A DNA stretch of 26,150 bases from JAKOQB01 sp036824465 (GCA_036824465.1 DAITAC010000062.1:1-26150), one strand, 5' to 3'. Numbered from the stretch's first letter, positions 1 to 8,309 are shown. Notes: generated by a model not told the origin, from the sequence alone. Translations and numbers: made by a program.

Positions 1-188
1 GCCGCCCCCGCCATCGTGGTCTCCGATACTCGTCGGGTTGCGCGCACCTGCCTGCGCGGGTGACGCGGCGATGAAGCGGACCGCCTCACGCAAGGCGCAG
101 CTTTATGCGCTCGGCCAGACTGGGTATTGATCTGTGGCAAGCATCGCCGGGACCAGGCGAAGCGCGATGCGCAGGAGCGACGCGTCGC
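1..188. other. Intergenic stretch downstream of korB-like gene, with a possible gene start at the window edge
   Basis: No convincing gene lies here. On the minus strand an ATG at 14-12 is preceded, six bases upstream, by GGAG (24-21). It would open a frame beginning M-A-G-A and leaving the window, so a further gene may follow korB on the same strand. Only 14 bases are visible, so this is a hint. The rest is GC-rich with short imperfect inverted repeats (for example GCGCA/TGCGC around 95-111). I see no T-run of the kind that marks an intrinsic terminator. Confidence 0.3.
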
Positions 189-1244
189 TCAGATCAGCTC
201 GGCGTTCAACGCTTCGAGCGCGGCGGCCCCGGGGCAAAGTTCCGCCTCGCCCAGGCGATTCAACGGGATGTCAACCGTGTTCAGGTGGTCGTGCAGATCG
301 TCGGCTGACGGATCGACGAAAAGCAGGCCGGTCACGATCTCGCCCTGCGCCTGATGCGCGTGGATATGGCTGATCGCAGAGAGCCGGTCGCCGGCGTCGT
401 AGCCGGCATCGAGCTTGCGCAACCGCAAGCGACTGCCGTCGTGCTGCGTGATTTCGATCACATCGCCGGGATCGTAGGATGCGGTGATCGTGTCACGTTT
501 CGGCATGAAGTCGAGCCGGTTCACCGCGTCGTTGTGCGCGCGAACGTAGTCGTAGCTCTTGGTACTGCCGGGATGGTTGTTGAACGCCACACACGGGCTG
601 ATCACATCGATCAGCGCTGCGCCCCGATGACTGAGCGCTCCCTTGATCAGCGGCACCAACTGCTCCTTGTCGCCGGAGAAGCTGCGCGCAACGTAGGTGG
701 CGCCCAGTTGCAGCGCCAGCGACACCATGTCGATCGGCGCATCGCGATTGATCGCGCCGCGCTTGGATTTCGAACCCGCATCAGCAGTGGCCGAGAACTG
801 GCCCTTGGTCAGGCCGTACACGCCGTTGTTTTCGCAGATGTACGTCATATGCACTCCGCGCCGGATCAAGTGCGCGAACTGCCCCAGCCCGATTGACGCC
901 GAGTCGCCATCGCCCGACACGCCGAGGTAGATCAGATCGCGGTTGGCGAGGTTGGCGCCGGTCAGCACCGAGGGCATGCGCCCATGCACGGAGTTGAAAC
1001 CGTGCGAATTGCCGAGGAAATAGTCGGGCGTCTTCGATGAGCAGCCGATGCCGGACAGCTTGGCGACGCGATGTGGTTCGATCGCCAGTTCCCAGCACGC
1101 CTGCACGATGGCGGCCGAAATCGAATCGTGCCCGCACCCGGCACACAGCGTCGAGATCTTGCCCTCGTAGTCGCGGCGCGTCAGGCCGAGCCGGTTTTGC
1201 GGCAGCGTGGGGTGGTGCAGCGTGGGTTTGGTGAGGTAAGTCAT
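189..1244 (-). CDS. korB: 2-oxoacid:acceptor oxidoreductase, beta (TPP-binding) subunit, probably 2-oxoglutarate-specific
   Basis: This is the thiamine-diphosphate subunit of a ferredoxin-type 2-oxoacid oxidoreductase, which decarboxylates a 2-oxoacid to its acyl-CoA and passes low-potential electrons to an iron-sulfur cluster. The protein has 351 residues, normal for the family. Cluster ligands are visible as CAGC (C34, C37), C68 in GIGCSS, and C218. The TPP motif is GDGD at 111-114 followed by ENN at 138-140. The ATG at 1244 was chosen because the residues after it match the family's usual N-terminus; longer frames read into the repeat upstream. It lies 37 bases after the alpha gene. No Shine-Dalgarno is visible: the palindromic repeat ends four bases before the ATG, so translation may depend on the upstream gene. 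Substrate specificity for 2-oxoglutarate is inferred from the adjacent sucAB genes. Confidence 0.9.
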   Translation of the reverse strand: MTYLTKPTLHHPTLPQNRLGLTRRDYEGKISTLCAGCGHDSISAAIVQACWELAIEPHRVAKLSGIGCSSKTPDYFLGNSHGFNSVHGRMPSVLTGANLANRDLIYLGVSGDGDSASIGLGQFAHLIRRGVHMTYICENNGVYGLTKGQFSATADAGSKSKRGAINRDAPIDMVSLALQLGATYVARSFSGDKEQLVPLIKGALSHRGAALIDVISPCVAFNNHPGSTKSYDYVRAHNDAVNRLDFMPKRDTITASYDPGDVIEITQHDGSRLRLRKLDAGYDAGDRLSAISHIHAHQAQGEIVTGLLFVDPSADDLHDHLNTVDIPLNRLGEAELCPGAAALEALNAELI

Positions 1245-1248
1245 TTTG

Positions 1249-1366
1249 AGTCGGGCGTCGGGGGTCGGGAGTCGGGAGAATTCAATCCCCGCCGGAATTG
1301 CGGGTTCGATCTTGTCCACCGGCAACAGCGCGGAGACTCCCGACTCCCGACGCCCGACTCCCGACT
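1249..1366. repeat. Heptad-built palindromic repeat, copy 1 (korA/korB junction)
   Basis: The left arm (1249-1278) and right arm (1337-1366) are each four tandem units of GTCGGGN or its complement. They are inverted relative to each other and match at 28 of 30 positions, separated by 58 bases. Each arm has four runs of at least three G or C with short gaps: G runs at 1253-1276 on the plus strand, and C runs at 1339, 1346, 1353 and 1360, giving G runs on the minus strand. These fit the usual G-quadruplex pattern. The element overlaps the end of the alpha-subunit gene and stops four bases before the korB ATG. A related copy lies at 21883-21960; both share AGTCGGGAGAATTCA. It resembles REP-type intergenic repeats, but I cannot assign a named family. 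Confidence 0.85.
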
Positions 1367-3213
1367 GCTCTTTCGGCAATCGCCTGCACGATGAAACGCG
1401 CAGTGATCGGCGTGCCGTCGTAGTGCAGGACAGGCACCAGGCGAGCTGGGTCGACCTCCAATTCGTTGACGAGCAAGGAACGCAACTGGCCGTCGCGGTT
1501 CTGCTCGACCACGAACACGGTGTCGTGCTCGGCGATGAACTGCGCGACCGAATCCGGAAATGGAAATGCACGAACCCGCAGGCGGTCCATGTGCACGCCC
1601 CTGGCTTCAAGCGCGCCAAGCGCTTCCGACATCGCCGGACTGGTCGAGCCGTAGTAGATGACACCGAACGACGTCCGCTGCGCGGCGCGCCGCACGATGG
1701 GCTGCGGCACCAGCTTCTTCGCGGTGGCGAACTTCTTCAGCAGCCGCTCCATGTTGTAGACGTAATCGGGTCCGGCCTCCGAATAGCGCGCATAGGCATC
1801 CTTGGTGGTCCCGCGCGTGAAGTAAGCACCCTTGGTCGGATGTGTGCCGGGCAGCGTGCGCCACGGGATGCCGTCGCCATCGACATCGAGATAACGGCCG
1901 AAGAATCTCTTGCTGGCATCGAGCTTGTCGGCCTGCAGAACCTTGCCGCGATCAAGCCGCCGCGTTTCGTCCCATTTGAGCGGCGCGCACAGGCGATGGT
2001 TCATGCCGATGTCAAGATCGCTCAGCACGAAGATCGGTGTTTGCAGCCGGTCGGCCAGATCGAGCGCGGCGGCGGCGAACTCGAAGCACTCGTGTGGGTC
2101 TTCCGGAAACAGCAGCACGTGCTTGGTGTCGCCGTGCGACGCATACGCGCAGGCAAGCACGTCCGACTGCTGCGTTCGCGTCGGCATGCCGGTCGATGGC
2201 CCGCCGCGCTGAACATCGATGATCGTCGCCGGGATCTCGGCAAAGTACGCCAGCCCGATGAATTCGTTCATCAGGGAAATGCCCGGACCCGAGGTGGCGG
2301 TGAAGGCGCGCGCGCCGTTCCACCCGGCGCCGATCACGATGCCGATCGACGCCAGCTCGTCCTCGGCCTGCACGATCGCGAACCTGTTCCTGCCGGTTGC
2401 TGCGTCGACGCGATACTTGCTGCAGTACTTCTGGAACGCCTCGGCAAGCGACGACGACGGCGTGATCGGATACCACGCGCACACGGTCGCGCCGCCATAA
2501 ACGCAACCCAACGCCGCGGCGGCATTGCCCTCGATGAAGATGCGATCGCCGACCGCGTTGCGCCGCTCGACGCGCAGCCCGAGCGCATCGCGCAGATCGC
2601 GACCGTGCTGCATTCCGATCGTGAACGCCTCGAGGTTCGGCTGGATCAGCCTGTCCTTGCCCTTGTACTGCTCGCCGAGTAACTGCGCGATCACCTCGGG
2701 CTCGATGCCGAGCATCGCGCACAGCACGCCGACATACATGATGTTCTTCAGGAGCTGCCGTTCCTTTGGATCGGCGAACTTCGTGGTGGCGATCTCGGTC
2801 AACGGCACGCCGATGACGTGGATATCAGTGCGGAACTTCGACGGCAGCAGACTCTTGGTGCTGTCGTACAAAAGGTAGCCACCGGGTTCAATTTCCTTGA
2901 TGTCCTTGTCCCAGGTCTGCGGGTTCATCGCGACCATGAGGTCCACCCCGCCACGCCGCCCGAGATAACCCTGCTCGGTCACACGCACCTCGTACCAGGT
3001 CGGCAGACCCTGGATGTTGGACGGAAAGATGTTGCGCGGGCTGACGGGCACGCCCATGCGCAGGATGCTGCGCGCGAACAATTCATTGGCGCTGGCGGAG
3101 CCGGAGCCGTTGACGTTGGCGAATTTGATGACGAAGTCGTTGACCGCTTCGAGGCGCTTTATCCGCGGTGCGGCGAGGTCTGCCTCGAGCCGGCCCTGAT
3201 CGGGTGCGTTCAT
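1282..3213 (-). CDS. korA: 2-oxoacid:acceptor oxidoreductase, fused gamma-alpha subunit
   Basis: This is the partner of the beta subunit in a 2-oxoacid:ferredoxin-type oxidoreductase. The 643-residue protein has an N-terminal gamma domain (about 25-205, with VNGSGSASANELFA near the start and a GRRGG loop at 86-89), then the alpha pyrimidine-binding domain from about 225. The alpha domain carries YPITPSS at 248-254, the substrate/TPP signature of this family. The ATG at 3213 shares its A with the upstream stop (TGATG), suggesting translational coupling. The last 26 residues or so (from about 618, low-complexity and rich in G, S and R) are encoded by the heptad palindrome, so the native C-terminus was probably replaced or extended by the repeat. 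The substrate could be another 2-oxoacid; 2-oxoglutarate is favoured by context. Confidence 0.9.
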   Translation of the reverse strand: MNAPDQGRLEADLAAPRIKRLEAVNDFVIKFANVNGSGSASANELFARSILRMGVPVSPRNIFPSNIQGLPTWYEVRVTEQGYLGRRGGVDLMVAMNPQTWDKDIKEIEPGGYLLYDSTKSLLPSKFRTDIHVIGVPLTEIATTKFADPKERQLLKNIMYVGVLCAMLGIEPEVIAQLLGEQYKGKDRLIQPNLEAFTIGMQHGRDLRDALGLRVERRNAVGDRIFIEGNAAAALGCVYGGATVCAWYPITPSSSLAEAFQKYCSKYRVDAATGRNRFAIVQAEDELASIGIVIGAGWNGARAFTATSGPGISLMNEFIGLAYFAEIPATIIDVQRGGPSTGMPTRTQQSDVLACAYASHGDTKHVLLFPEDPHECFEFAAAALDLADRLQTPIFVLSDLDIGMNHRLCAPLKWDETRRLDRGKVLQADKLDASKRFFGRYLDVDGDGIPWRTLPGTHPTKGAYFTRGTTKDAYARYSEAGPDYVYNMERLLKKFATAKKLVPQPIVRRAAQRTSFGVIYYGSTSPAMSEALGALEARGVHMDRLRVRAFPFPDSVAQFIAEHDTVFVVEQNRDGQLRSLLVNELEVDPARLVPVLHYDGTPITARFIVQAIAERAVGSRASGVGSLRAVAGGQDRTRNSGGD

Positions 3214-5033
3214 CACGCTGCCTTCCTGTGCGGCGTGCGGCACGCATGCCCGGCGTGCGTCACGTCGAGCAGGAATTTCTGCATGTCCCAGGCGCCGGTC
3301 GGGCAGCGCTCGGCGCACAGGCCGCAGTGCAGGCACACGTCCTCGTCCTTGACCATCACGCGACCGGTCTTGAGCGACGTCGAAACGTACAGCGCCTGTG
3401 AGGCATTGCGCGCCGGTGCCCGCAGGCGCGGGCGCAGGTCCGCTTCAGCGCCGTTGGCGGTGAAGTTGATGCAGTCGGTCGGGCAGACATCGACACAGGC
3501 ATCGCACTCGATGCAGGTCGTGGCGTTGAAGATCGTCTGCACGTCGCAGTTCAGGCAGCGCTGCGCTTCCTTCCATGCGGTGGCGCGGTCGAAACCCAGT
3601 TCAACCTCGACCTTGATGCTTTTCAGCACCTGGTTCACGTCGCGCCAGGGCACCTTGTAACGCGCATCGGCTGCCACGTCGTTGTCGTAGCTCCACTCGT
3701 GCAGGCCCATCTTCTGCGATACCAGCGTCACCCCCGGCGCCGGGCGCACGCGAACATCTTCGTGGTGCAGGTATCGGTCGATGGAAATCGCCGCATCGTG
3801 GCCATGCGCCACAGCCCAGATGATGTTCTTCGGACCGAAGGCGGCATCGCCGCCGAAGAACACGTTGGGCAGCGAAGACTGCAGCGTGACCTTGTCCAGC
3901 ACTGGCATCCCCCACTGGTCGAGTTCGATGCCGGCATCGTGCTCGATCCAGGGAAATGCGTTCTCCTGTCCGACCGCAATCAGCACCTCGTCACATTCGA
4001 CAATATGTTCCGGCTCCCCGGTGGGCACCAGTTCGCGCCGCCCCTTGGCGTCGTACGCTGCCTGCACGCGTTCGAACGCCATTCCGATCAGCTGTCCTTT
4101 GCGGTGCAGGAACTCCTTGGGTACGAGGTAGTTCACGATCGGGATACCCTCGTGCATCGCGTCTTCCTTCTCCCACGGCGACGCCTTCATTTCCTCGAAG
4201 CCGGAACGCACGATGACCGTGACCTGCTCGCCGCCGAGGCGCCGCGACGTGCGGCAGCAGTCCATCGCGGTATTGCCGCCCCCGAGCACGATCACGCGTT
4301 TACCGATCTTCGTGACATGGCCGAAGGACACTGACGAAAGCCAGTCAATGCCGACGTGGATGTGTTCGGCTGCCTCCTGCCGGCCGGGAATCTGCAGGTC
4401 GCGCCCGCGCGGTGCGCCGGAGCCGACGAAGATTGCGTCGAAGCCGTCAGCGAGCAGGGATTTCATCGAATCGATGCGTACACCGCCGCGAAAATCCACC
4501 CCGAGGTCCAGAACGTAGCCCGTTTCTTCGTCGATCACTTCTTCCGGGAGGCGAAAGCGCGGAATCTGCGAGCGGATCATTCCGCCCGCCTTCGGGTCGC
4601 TGTCGAACACGGTGACCTCGTAGCCTAGCGGTGCCAGATCGCGCGCCACCGTCAGCGACGCCGGCCCGGCGCCGATACACGCGATGCGCTTGCCATTCTT
4701 CGGAGCCAGCAGCTTCGGCAACCTCGACCGGATGTCATCCTTCAGATCGGCGGCGACGCGCTTCAGCCGGCAGATTGCGACCGGCTCAGGACGCTCGGAC
4801 TGCGCCTCCTCGACACGGCCGCGGCGGCACGCTGGCTCACACGGCCGGTCGCAGGTGCGGCCGAGAATCCCCGGAAACACGTTGGACTTCCAGTTGACCA
4901 TGTACGCGTCCGAATACCTGCCGGCAGCGATGAGCCGAATGTATTCGGGCACCGGCGTGTGCGCGGGACACGCCCATTGGCAGTCAACAACCTTGTGGAA
5001 ATAGTCCGGGTTGCGGATTTCAGTTGCCTGCAA
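3213..5033 (-). CDS. GltD-like FAD/NAD(P) oxidoreductase with C-terminal 4Fe-4S ferredoxin domain
   Basis: This probably moves electrons between the 2-oxoacid oxidoreductase and NAD(P) or ferredoxin in the cytoplasm. The 606-residue protein starts with the cysteine-rich helical domain typical of the glutamate synthase small subunit (C18, C22, C61, C65, C69). It continues with an FAD Rossmann motif (IGAGPASL, about 120), an NAD(P) motif (VLGGGNTAMD, about 255) and two ferredoxin clusters: C507/C510/C513/C517 and C567/C570/C573/C577. The start is TTG at 5033, supported by AAGGAG six bases upstream and by lack of a nearby ATG. It is first in the operon. Three-component systems of this kind (KorA, KorB and a flavin/iron-sulfur protein) are known from Thauera, which supports the assignment. 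No glutamate synthase large subunit is nearby, so a gltD role is unlikely. Confidence 0.88.
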   Translation of the reverse strand: MQATEIRNPDYFHKVVDCQWACPAHTPVPEYIRLIAAGRYSDAYMVNWKSNVFPGILGRTCDRPCEPACRRGRVEEAQSERPEPVAICRLKRVAADLKDDIRSRLPKLLAPKNGKRIACIGAGPASLTVARDLAPLGYEVTVFDSDPKAGGMIRSQIPRFRLPEEVIDEETGYVLDLGVDFRGGVRIDSMKSLLADGFDAIFVGSGAPRGRDLQIPGRQEAAEHIHVGIDWLSSVSFGHVTKIGKRVIVLGGGNTAMDCCRTSRRLGGEQVTVIVRSGFEEMKASPWEKEDAMHEGIPIVNYLVPKEFLHRKGQLIGMAFERVQAAYDAKGRRELVPTGEPEHIVECDEVLIAVGQENAFPWIEHDAGIELDQWGMPVLDKVTLQSSLPNVFFGGDAAFGPKNIIWAVAHGHDAAISIDRYLHHEDVRVRPAPGVTLVSQKMGLHEWSYDNDVAADARYKVPWRDVNQVLKSIKVEVELGFDRATAWKEAQRCLNCDVQTIFNATTCIECDACVDVCPTDCINFTANGAEADLRPRLRAPARNASQALYVSTSLKTGRVMVKDEDVCLHCGLCAERCPTGAWDMQKFLLDVTHAGHACRTPHRKAA

Positions 5034-5335
5034 CGGTGTCTCCTTCCGTCGATGGCGCTCTTGCGGCGCTTGATCGACCGAGTCTACGCCGCGGCTGTTG
5101 CGCAGAATGGGGAAAGCCCTGTGTTTTCGCTGCTATTTCAACGGAGTATCGCGCCTTGGCTGCACCCGCCGGTGGTAGCATCGACGCCCTCGACGCGTAC
5201 CGCAGGCCTGTTCTGCTGGGCGCTCTGTCGAGACGCAGATCGCGGCGCCGGAATCCGGCGTGTCGGTCCCCGGACTTGAGAATCGCCACGGTCCGGACAT
5301 CTTTGACGAGAAGCTCGTTACGCAAGGTGAGCGCC
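5034..5335. promoter_or_regulatory. Shared divergent region between the kor-like operon and sucA
   Basis: These 302 bases separate two operons that probably act on the same metabolite, so promoters for both must lie here or within the flanking gene starts. The Shine-Dalgarno of the minus-strand operon (AAGGAG on the minus strand) is at 5040-5045. On the plus strand AAGG is seen just before the sucA ATG. A TAGCAT at 5176-5181 resembles a -10 box, but the nearest -35-like hexamer (TTGGCT, 5156-5161) is only 14 bases away, so I do not call a promoter. The sucA frame runs open back to 5024, but that extension does not look like SucA. Confidence 0.5.
5040..5045 (-). promoter_or_regulatory. Shine-Dalgarno that supports a TTG start
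   Basis: AAGGAG on the minus strand ends six bases before the TTG at 5033. This strong site is the main reason for starting the GltD-like gene at a non-ATG codon. Confidence 0.7.
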
Positions 5336-8191
5336 ATGATGAGACAGTTCCAGGTCAACTCGTACCTGTTCGGCGGCAACGCGCCGTATGTCGAAGAACT
5401 GTACGAGAAGTACCTCGACAATCCTGCCTCGGTGCCCGACAAGTGGCGCGCGTACTTCGACCAGATGCAGCTGGTCCCGGCGGCCGATGGCAATCCGCAG
5501 ACACCGGACGTGGCGCATGCACCGATCATCGAGTCGTTCGCACAGCGCGCCAAGGCCGGCACGCTGCGGCCCGCGGTCGCGCCGACCGATCTGTCGGTCG
5601 CGCGCAAGCAGGTGCATGTGCAGTCGATCATTGCTGCCTATCGGTTCCTGGGGGCGCGCTGGGCAGATCTGGATCCGCTGAAGCGCCAGGAACGGCCGCA
5701 GATCCCCGAACTGGAGCCGGCCTTTTACGACCTGGCGGAAGCAGACATGGATATCGTGTTCTCGGCCGCCAACACGTACTTCGGCCAGGAACAGATGACG
5801 CTGCGCGAGATCGTCAAGGCACTGCGGCAGACTTATTGCGGCACGATCGGCGTTGAGTACATGTACATCTCGGACCCGGCCGAGAAACGCTGGTGGCAGC
5901 AGCGGCTTGAGTCGATCCGCTCGACTCCGAGCTACTCCGCGGAAAAGAAAAGACACATCCTCGACCGGCTGACTGCCGCCGAAGGCCTGGAGCGCTACCT
6001 GCATACCAAGTTCGTCGGTCAGAAGCGCTTCTCGCTTGAAGGCGGTGAAAGCTTCATCGCGGCGATGGACGAGATCGTGATGCACGCCGGCGAAATGGGC
6101 GTGGAGGAAATCGTGATCGGCATGGCGCATCGTGGGCGCCTGAACGTGCTGGTCAACACGCTCGGCAAGATGCCGAAGGACCTGTTTGCCGAATTCGAAG
6201 GCAAGGCTGCGAGCGATCTGCCCGCCGGCGACGTCAAGTATCACAACGGCTTCTCCAGCGACGTGACGACTCCGGGCGGGCCGGTGCATCTGTCGCTGGC
6301 GTTCAATCCGTCACATCTGGAGATCGTCAATCCAGTGGTCGAGGGGTCGGTCCGCGCACGGCAGGAGCGCCGCGGTGACCACAAGCGCGAAAAGGTGCTG
6401 CCGATCCTGGTGCATGGCGATGCCGCGTTCGCCGGCCAGGGCGTGGTGATGGAGACGCTGAACCTGGCGCAGACGCGCGGCTACCGGACCGGCGGCACGG
6501 TGCATGTCGTGATCAACAACCAGATCGGTTTCACCACCTCTGATCCGCGCGACTCCCGCTCGACGCTGTATTGCTCCGATGTCGTCAAGATGATCGAAGC
6601 CCCGGTGCTGCACGTGAACGGAGACGATCCGGAGGCCGTCGTCCTGTGCGCGGAGCTGGCGATGGACTACCGGCAGGCATACAAGAAGGACGTGGTGATC
6701 GACATCGTGTGCTTCCGCCGCCTTGGCCACAACGAACAGGACACACCGGCGGTGACGCAGCCGCTGATGTACAAGAAGATCGGTCAGCACCCAGGCACCC
6801 GAAAGCTCTACGGGGATCGGCTCATCACGCAAGGCACGCTGAAGGCAGAAGAGCCGGACGAGATGGTGAAGGCCTTCCGCGCTGCGATGGACGCGGGCCG
6901 CCACACCGTCGACCTGGTGCTGACCAACTACAAGAGCCAGTACGCGGTCGACTGGTCACCGTTCCTTAACCGCAAGTGGACCGATCATGCGGACACCGCC
7001 GTGCCGATGGCCGAGCTGAAGCGGATGGCCGAGCGGATCACGACGGTCCCGGCCAATTTCAAGCTGCATCCGCTGGTTGAGAAGGTGGTGGCCGATCGGC
7101 GCGCGATGGGCGAGGGCAAGCTGCCGATCGATTGGGGCATGGCCGAGCATCTGTCGTTTGCTTCGCTGGTGGCAAGCGGCTATCCGGTGCGGATCACGGG
7201 GCAGGACTCGGGGCGTGGCACCTTCACGCATCGGCACGCCGTGCTGCATGACCAGAATCGTGAGCGATGGGACGCCGGTGTCTACGTGCCGCTGCAGAAC
7301 GTGTCCGACAAGCAGGCGCCGTTTCTGGTCATCGACTCGGTGCTGTCGGAAGAAGCGGTGCTCGCCTTCGAGTATGGCTACTCGTGCGCGGAGCCGAATG
7401 CGCTTGTGATCTGGGAGGGACAGTTCGGCGATTTCGTGAACGGAGCGCAGGTCGTGATCGACCAGTTCATCTCCTCGGGAGAGGTGAAGTGGGGCCGACA
7501 GTCAGGTCTGACGCTGATGCTGCCGCACGGCTACGAGGGGCAGGGGCCGGAACATTCGTCGGCGCGCCTGGAGCGGTTTCTGCAACTGGCGGCGGACAAC
7601 AACATGCAGGTTGCGCAACCGACCTCGGCGGCGCAGATCTTTCATCTGTTACGGCGCCAGATGATCCGACCGTTCAGAAAGCCCCTGGTGATCATGACGC
7701 CGAAGTCGCTGCTGCGGAACAAGGAGGCGGCCTCTTCACTGACCGATCTGGCGCGCGGCGAGTTCCAGACCGTCATTGCCGACGGCAGTGCGGCCGACGC
7801 GAAGAAGGTCAAGCGCATCGTGTTGTGCTCTGGAAAGGTGTACTACGACCTGGCCGCAACGAGGAAGGATCGCGAGATCGACGACATGGTGATCCTGCGG
7901 CTCGAGCAGCTGTATCCGTTCCCGCACAAGACGCTGGCTGGCGAGTTCAAGAAGTACCCGAATGCCACCGAGATCATGTGGGTGCAGGACGAACCGCAGA
8001 ACCAGGGTGCGTGGTTCTACGTTCAGCACCATCTGCTCGAGAACATGAGCGACGGACAGAAACTCGGCTACGCAGGGCGCGCGGCGTCGGCCTCGCCCGC
8101 GGTCGGCTACTACGCGATGCACAACGAGCAGCAGAAAGCGTTGCTCGATCAGGCGTTCGGAAAACTCAAGGGATTCGTGCAGGTCAAATAG
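5336..8191 (+). CDS. sucA: 2-oxoglutarate dehydrogenase E1 component
   Basis: This TPP-dependent E1 enzyme decarboxylates 2-oxoglutarate and succinylates the lipoyl arm of SucB in the TCA cycle. From the ATG at 5336 the protein has 951 residues, near the usual 930-950. The N-terminus MMRQFQVNSYLFGGN is typical of betaproteobacterial SucA and fixes the start; ATG codons at 5336 and 5339 are both possible. Seen in order are the N-terminal E2-binding segment with YLFGGNAPYVEELY, MAHRGRLNVL (H265), the TPP loop GDAAFAGQG followed by VINNQIGFTT, HNEQDTP, and a C-terminal transketolase-like half ending in VGYYAMHNEQQ. The longer open frame back to 5024 was rejected because it is arginine-rich and unlike the family. 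It is first of sucA-sucB-lpdA and divergent from the kor-like operon. Confidence 0.97.
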   Translation: MMRQFQVNSYLFGGNAPYVEELYEKYLDNPASVPDKWRAYFDQMQLVPAADGNPQTPDVAHAPIIESFAQRAKAGTLRPAVAPTDLSVARKQVHVQSIIAAYRFLGARWADLDPLKRQERPQIPELEPAFYDLAEADMDIVFSAANTYFGQEQMTLREIVKALRQTYCGTIGVEYMYISDPAEKRWWQQRLESIRSTPSYSAEKKRHILDRLTAAEGLERYLHTKFVGQKRFSLEGGESFIAAMDEIVMHAGEMGVEEIVIGMAHRGRLNVLVNTLGKMPKDLFAEFEGKAASDLPAGDVKYHNGFSSDVTTPGGPVHLSLAFNPSHLEIVNPVVEGSVRARQERRGDHKREKVLPILVHGDAAFAGQGVVMETLNLAQTRGYRTGGTVHVVINNQIGFTTSDPRDSRSTLYCSDVVKMIEAPVLHVNGDDPEAVVLCAELAMDYRQAYKKDVVIDIVCFRRLGHNEQDTPAVTQPLMYKKIGQHPGTRKLYGDRLITQGTLKAEEPDEMVKAFRAAMDAGRHTVDLVLTNYKSQYAVDWSPFLNRKWTDHADTAVPMAELKRMAERITTVPANFKLHPLVEKVVADRRAMGEGKLPIDWGMAEHLSFASLVASGYPVRITGQDSGRGTFTHRHAVLHDQNRERWDAGVYVPLQNVSDKQAPFLVIDSVLSEEAVLAFEYGYSCAEPNALVIWEGQFGDFVNGAQVVIDQFISSGEVKWGRQSGLTLMLPHGYEGQGPEHSSARLERFLQLAADNNMQVAQPTSAAQIFHLLRRQMIRPFRKPLVIMTPKSLLRNKEAASSLTDLARGEFQTVIADGSAADAKKVKRIVLCSGKVYYDLAATRKDREIDDMVILRLEQLYPFPHKTLAGEFKKYPNATEIMWVQDEPQNQGAWFYVQHHLLENMSDGQKLGYAGRAASASPAVGYYAMHNEQQKALLDQAFGKLKGFVQVK

Positions 8192-8197
8192 GCCACG

Positions 8198-8218
8198 GAC
8201 CGGACGCGTGCGCCGGTC
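8198..8218. repeat. Bulged hairpin A of the sucA-sucB gap
   Basis: GACCGG pairs with CCGGTC, then a single A bulge, then CGC pairs with GCG around a two-base GT loop. It lies seven bases after the sucA stop codon. A hairpin of the same build follows at 8235-8256. There is no T-run, so it is not a classical terminator; mRNA processing, partial termination or a REP-like repeat are possible. Confidence 0.65.
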
Positions 8219-8234
8219 GCGGCTGCCTGCGCTG

Positions 8235-8256
8235 GAGCGGACGCGTTGCGCCGCTC
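8235..8256. repeat. Bulged hairpin B of the sucA-sucB gap
   Basis: GAGCGG pairs with CCGCTC, then an A bulge at 8241, then CGC pairs with GCG around GTT. The architecture equals hairpin A, and the third base pair is changed on both sides (C-G there, G-C here), a compensatory difference. It lies 53 bases before the sucB ATG. Confidence 0.65.
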
Positions 8257-8309
8257 AACTCCGGCGGATCTACTCAAATTGAATCGCTAAGAACACTCTA
8301 GAGAACAAA

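Noticed and set aside
40..120. Apparent similarity of the window start to the phaB-phaR repeat (short shared words such as CCTGCGCG and GCGCCTTG)
   Set aside because: The shared words are short and in a different order, and neither the ATGCAAA loop nor the stems are present.
1249..1366. Regularly spaced short repeats as a CRISPR array
   Set aside because: The units are seven bases with no spacers and are arranged as an inverted palindrome; no cas genes are nearby.
1246..2682. Long plus-strand open frame (478 codons) opposite the korA-like gene
   Set aside because: It is antisense to a well-supported gene and shows no domain; long mirror frames are expected in GC-rich DNA.
5176..5181. TAGCAT as -10 box of a sucA promoter
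   Set aside because: The nearest -35-like hexamer is only 14 bases upstream, and such hexamers are common by chance.
5024..5335. In-frame upstream extension of sucA (104 extra residues)
   Set aside because: The extension is arginine-rich and unlike SucA, overlaps the start of the divergent gene, and the family N-terminus begins exactly at 5336.
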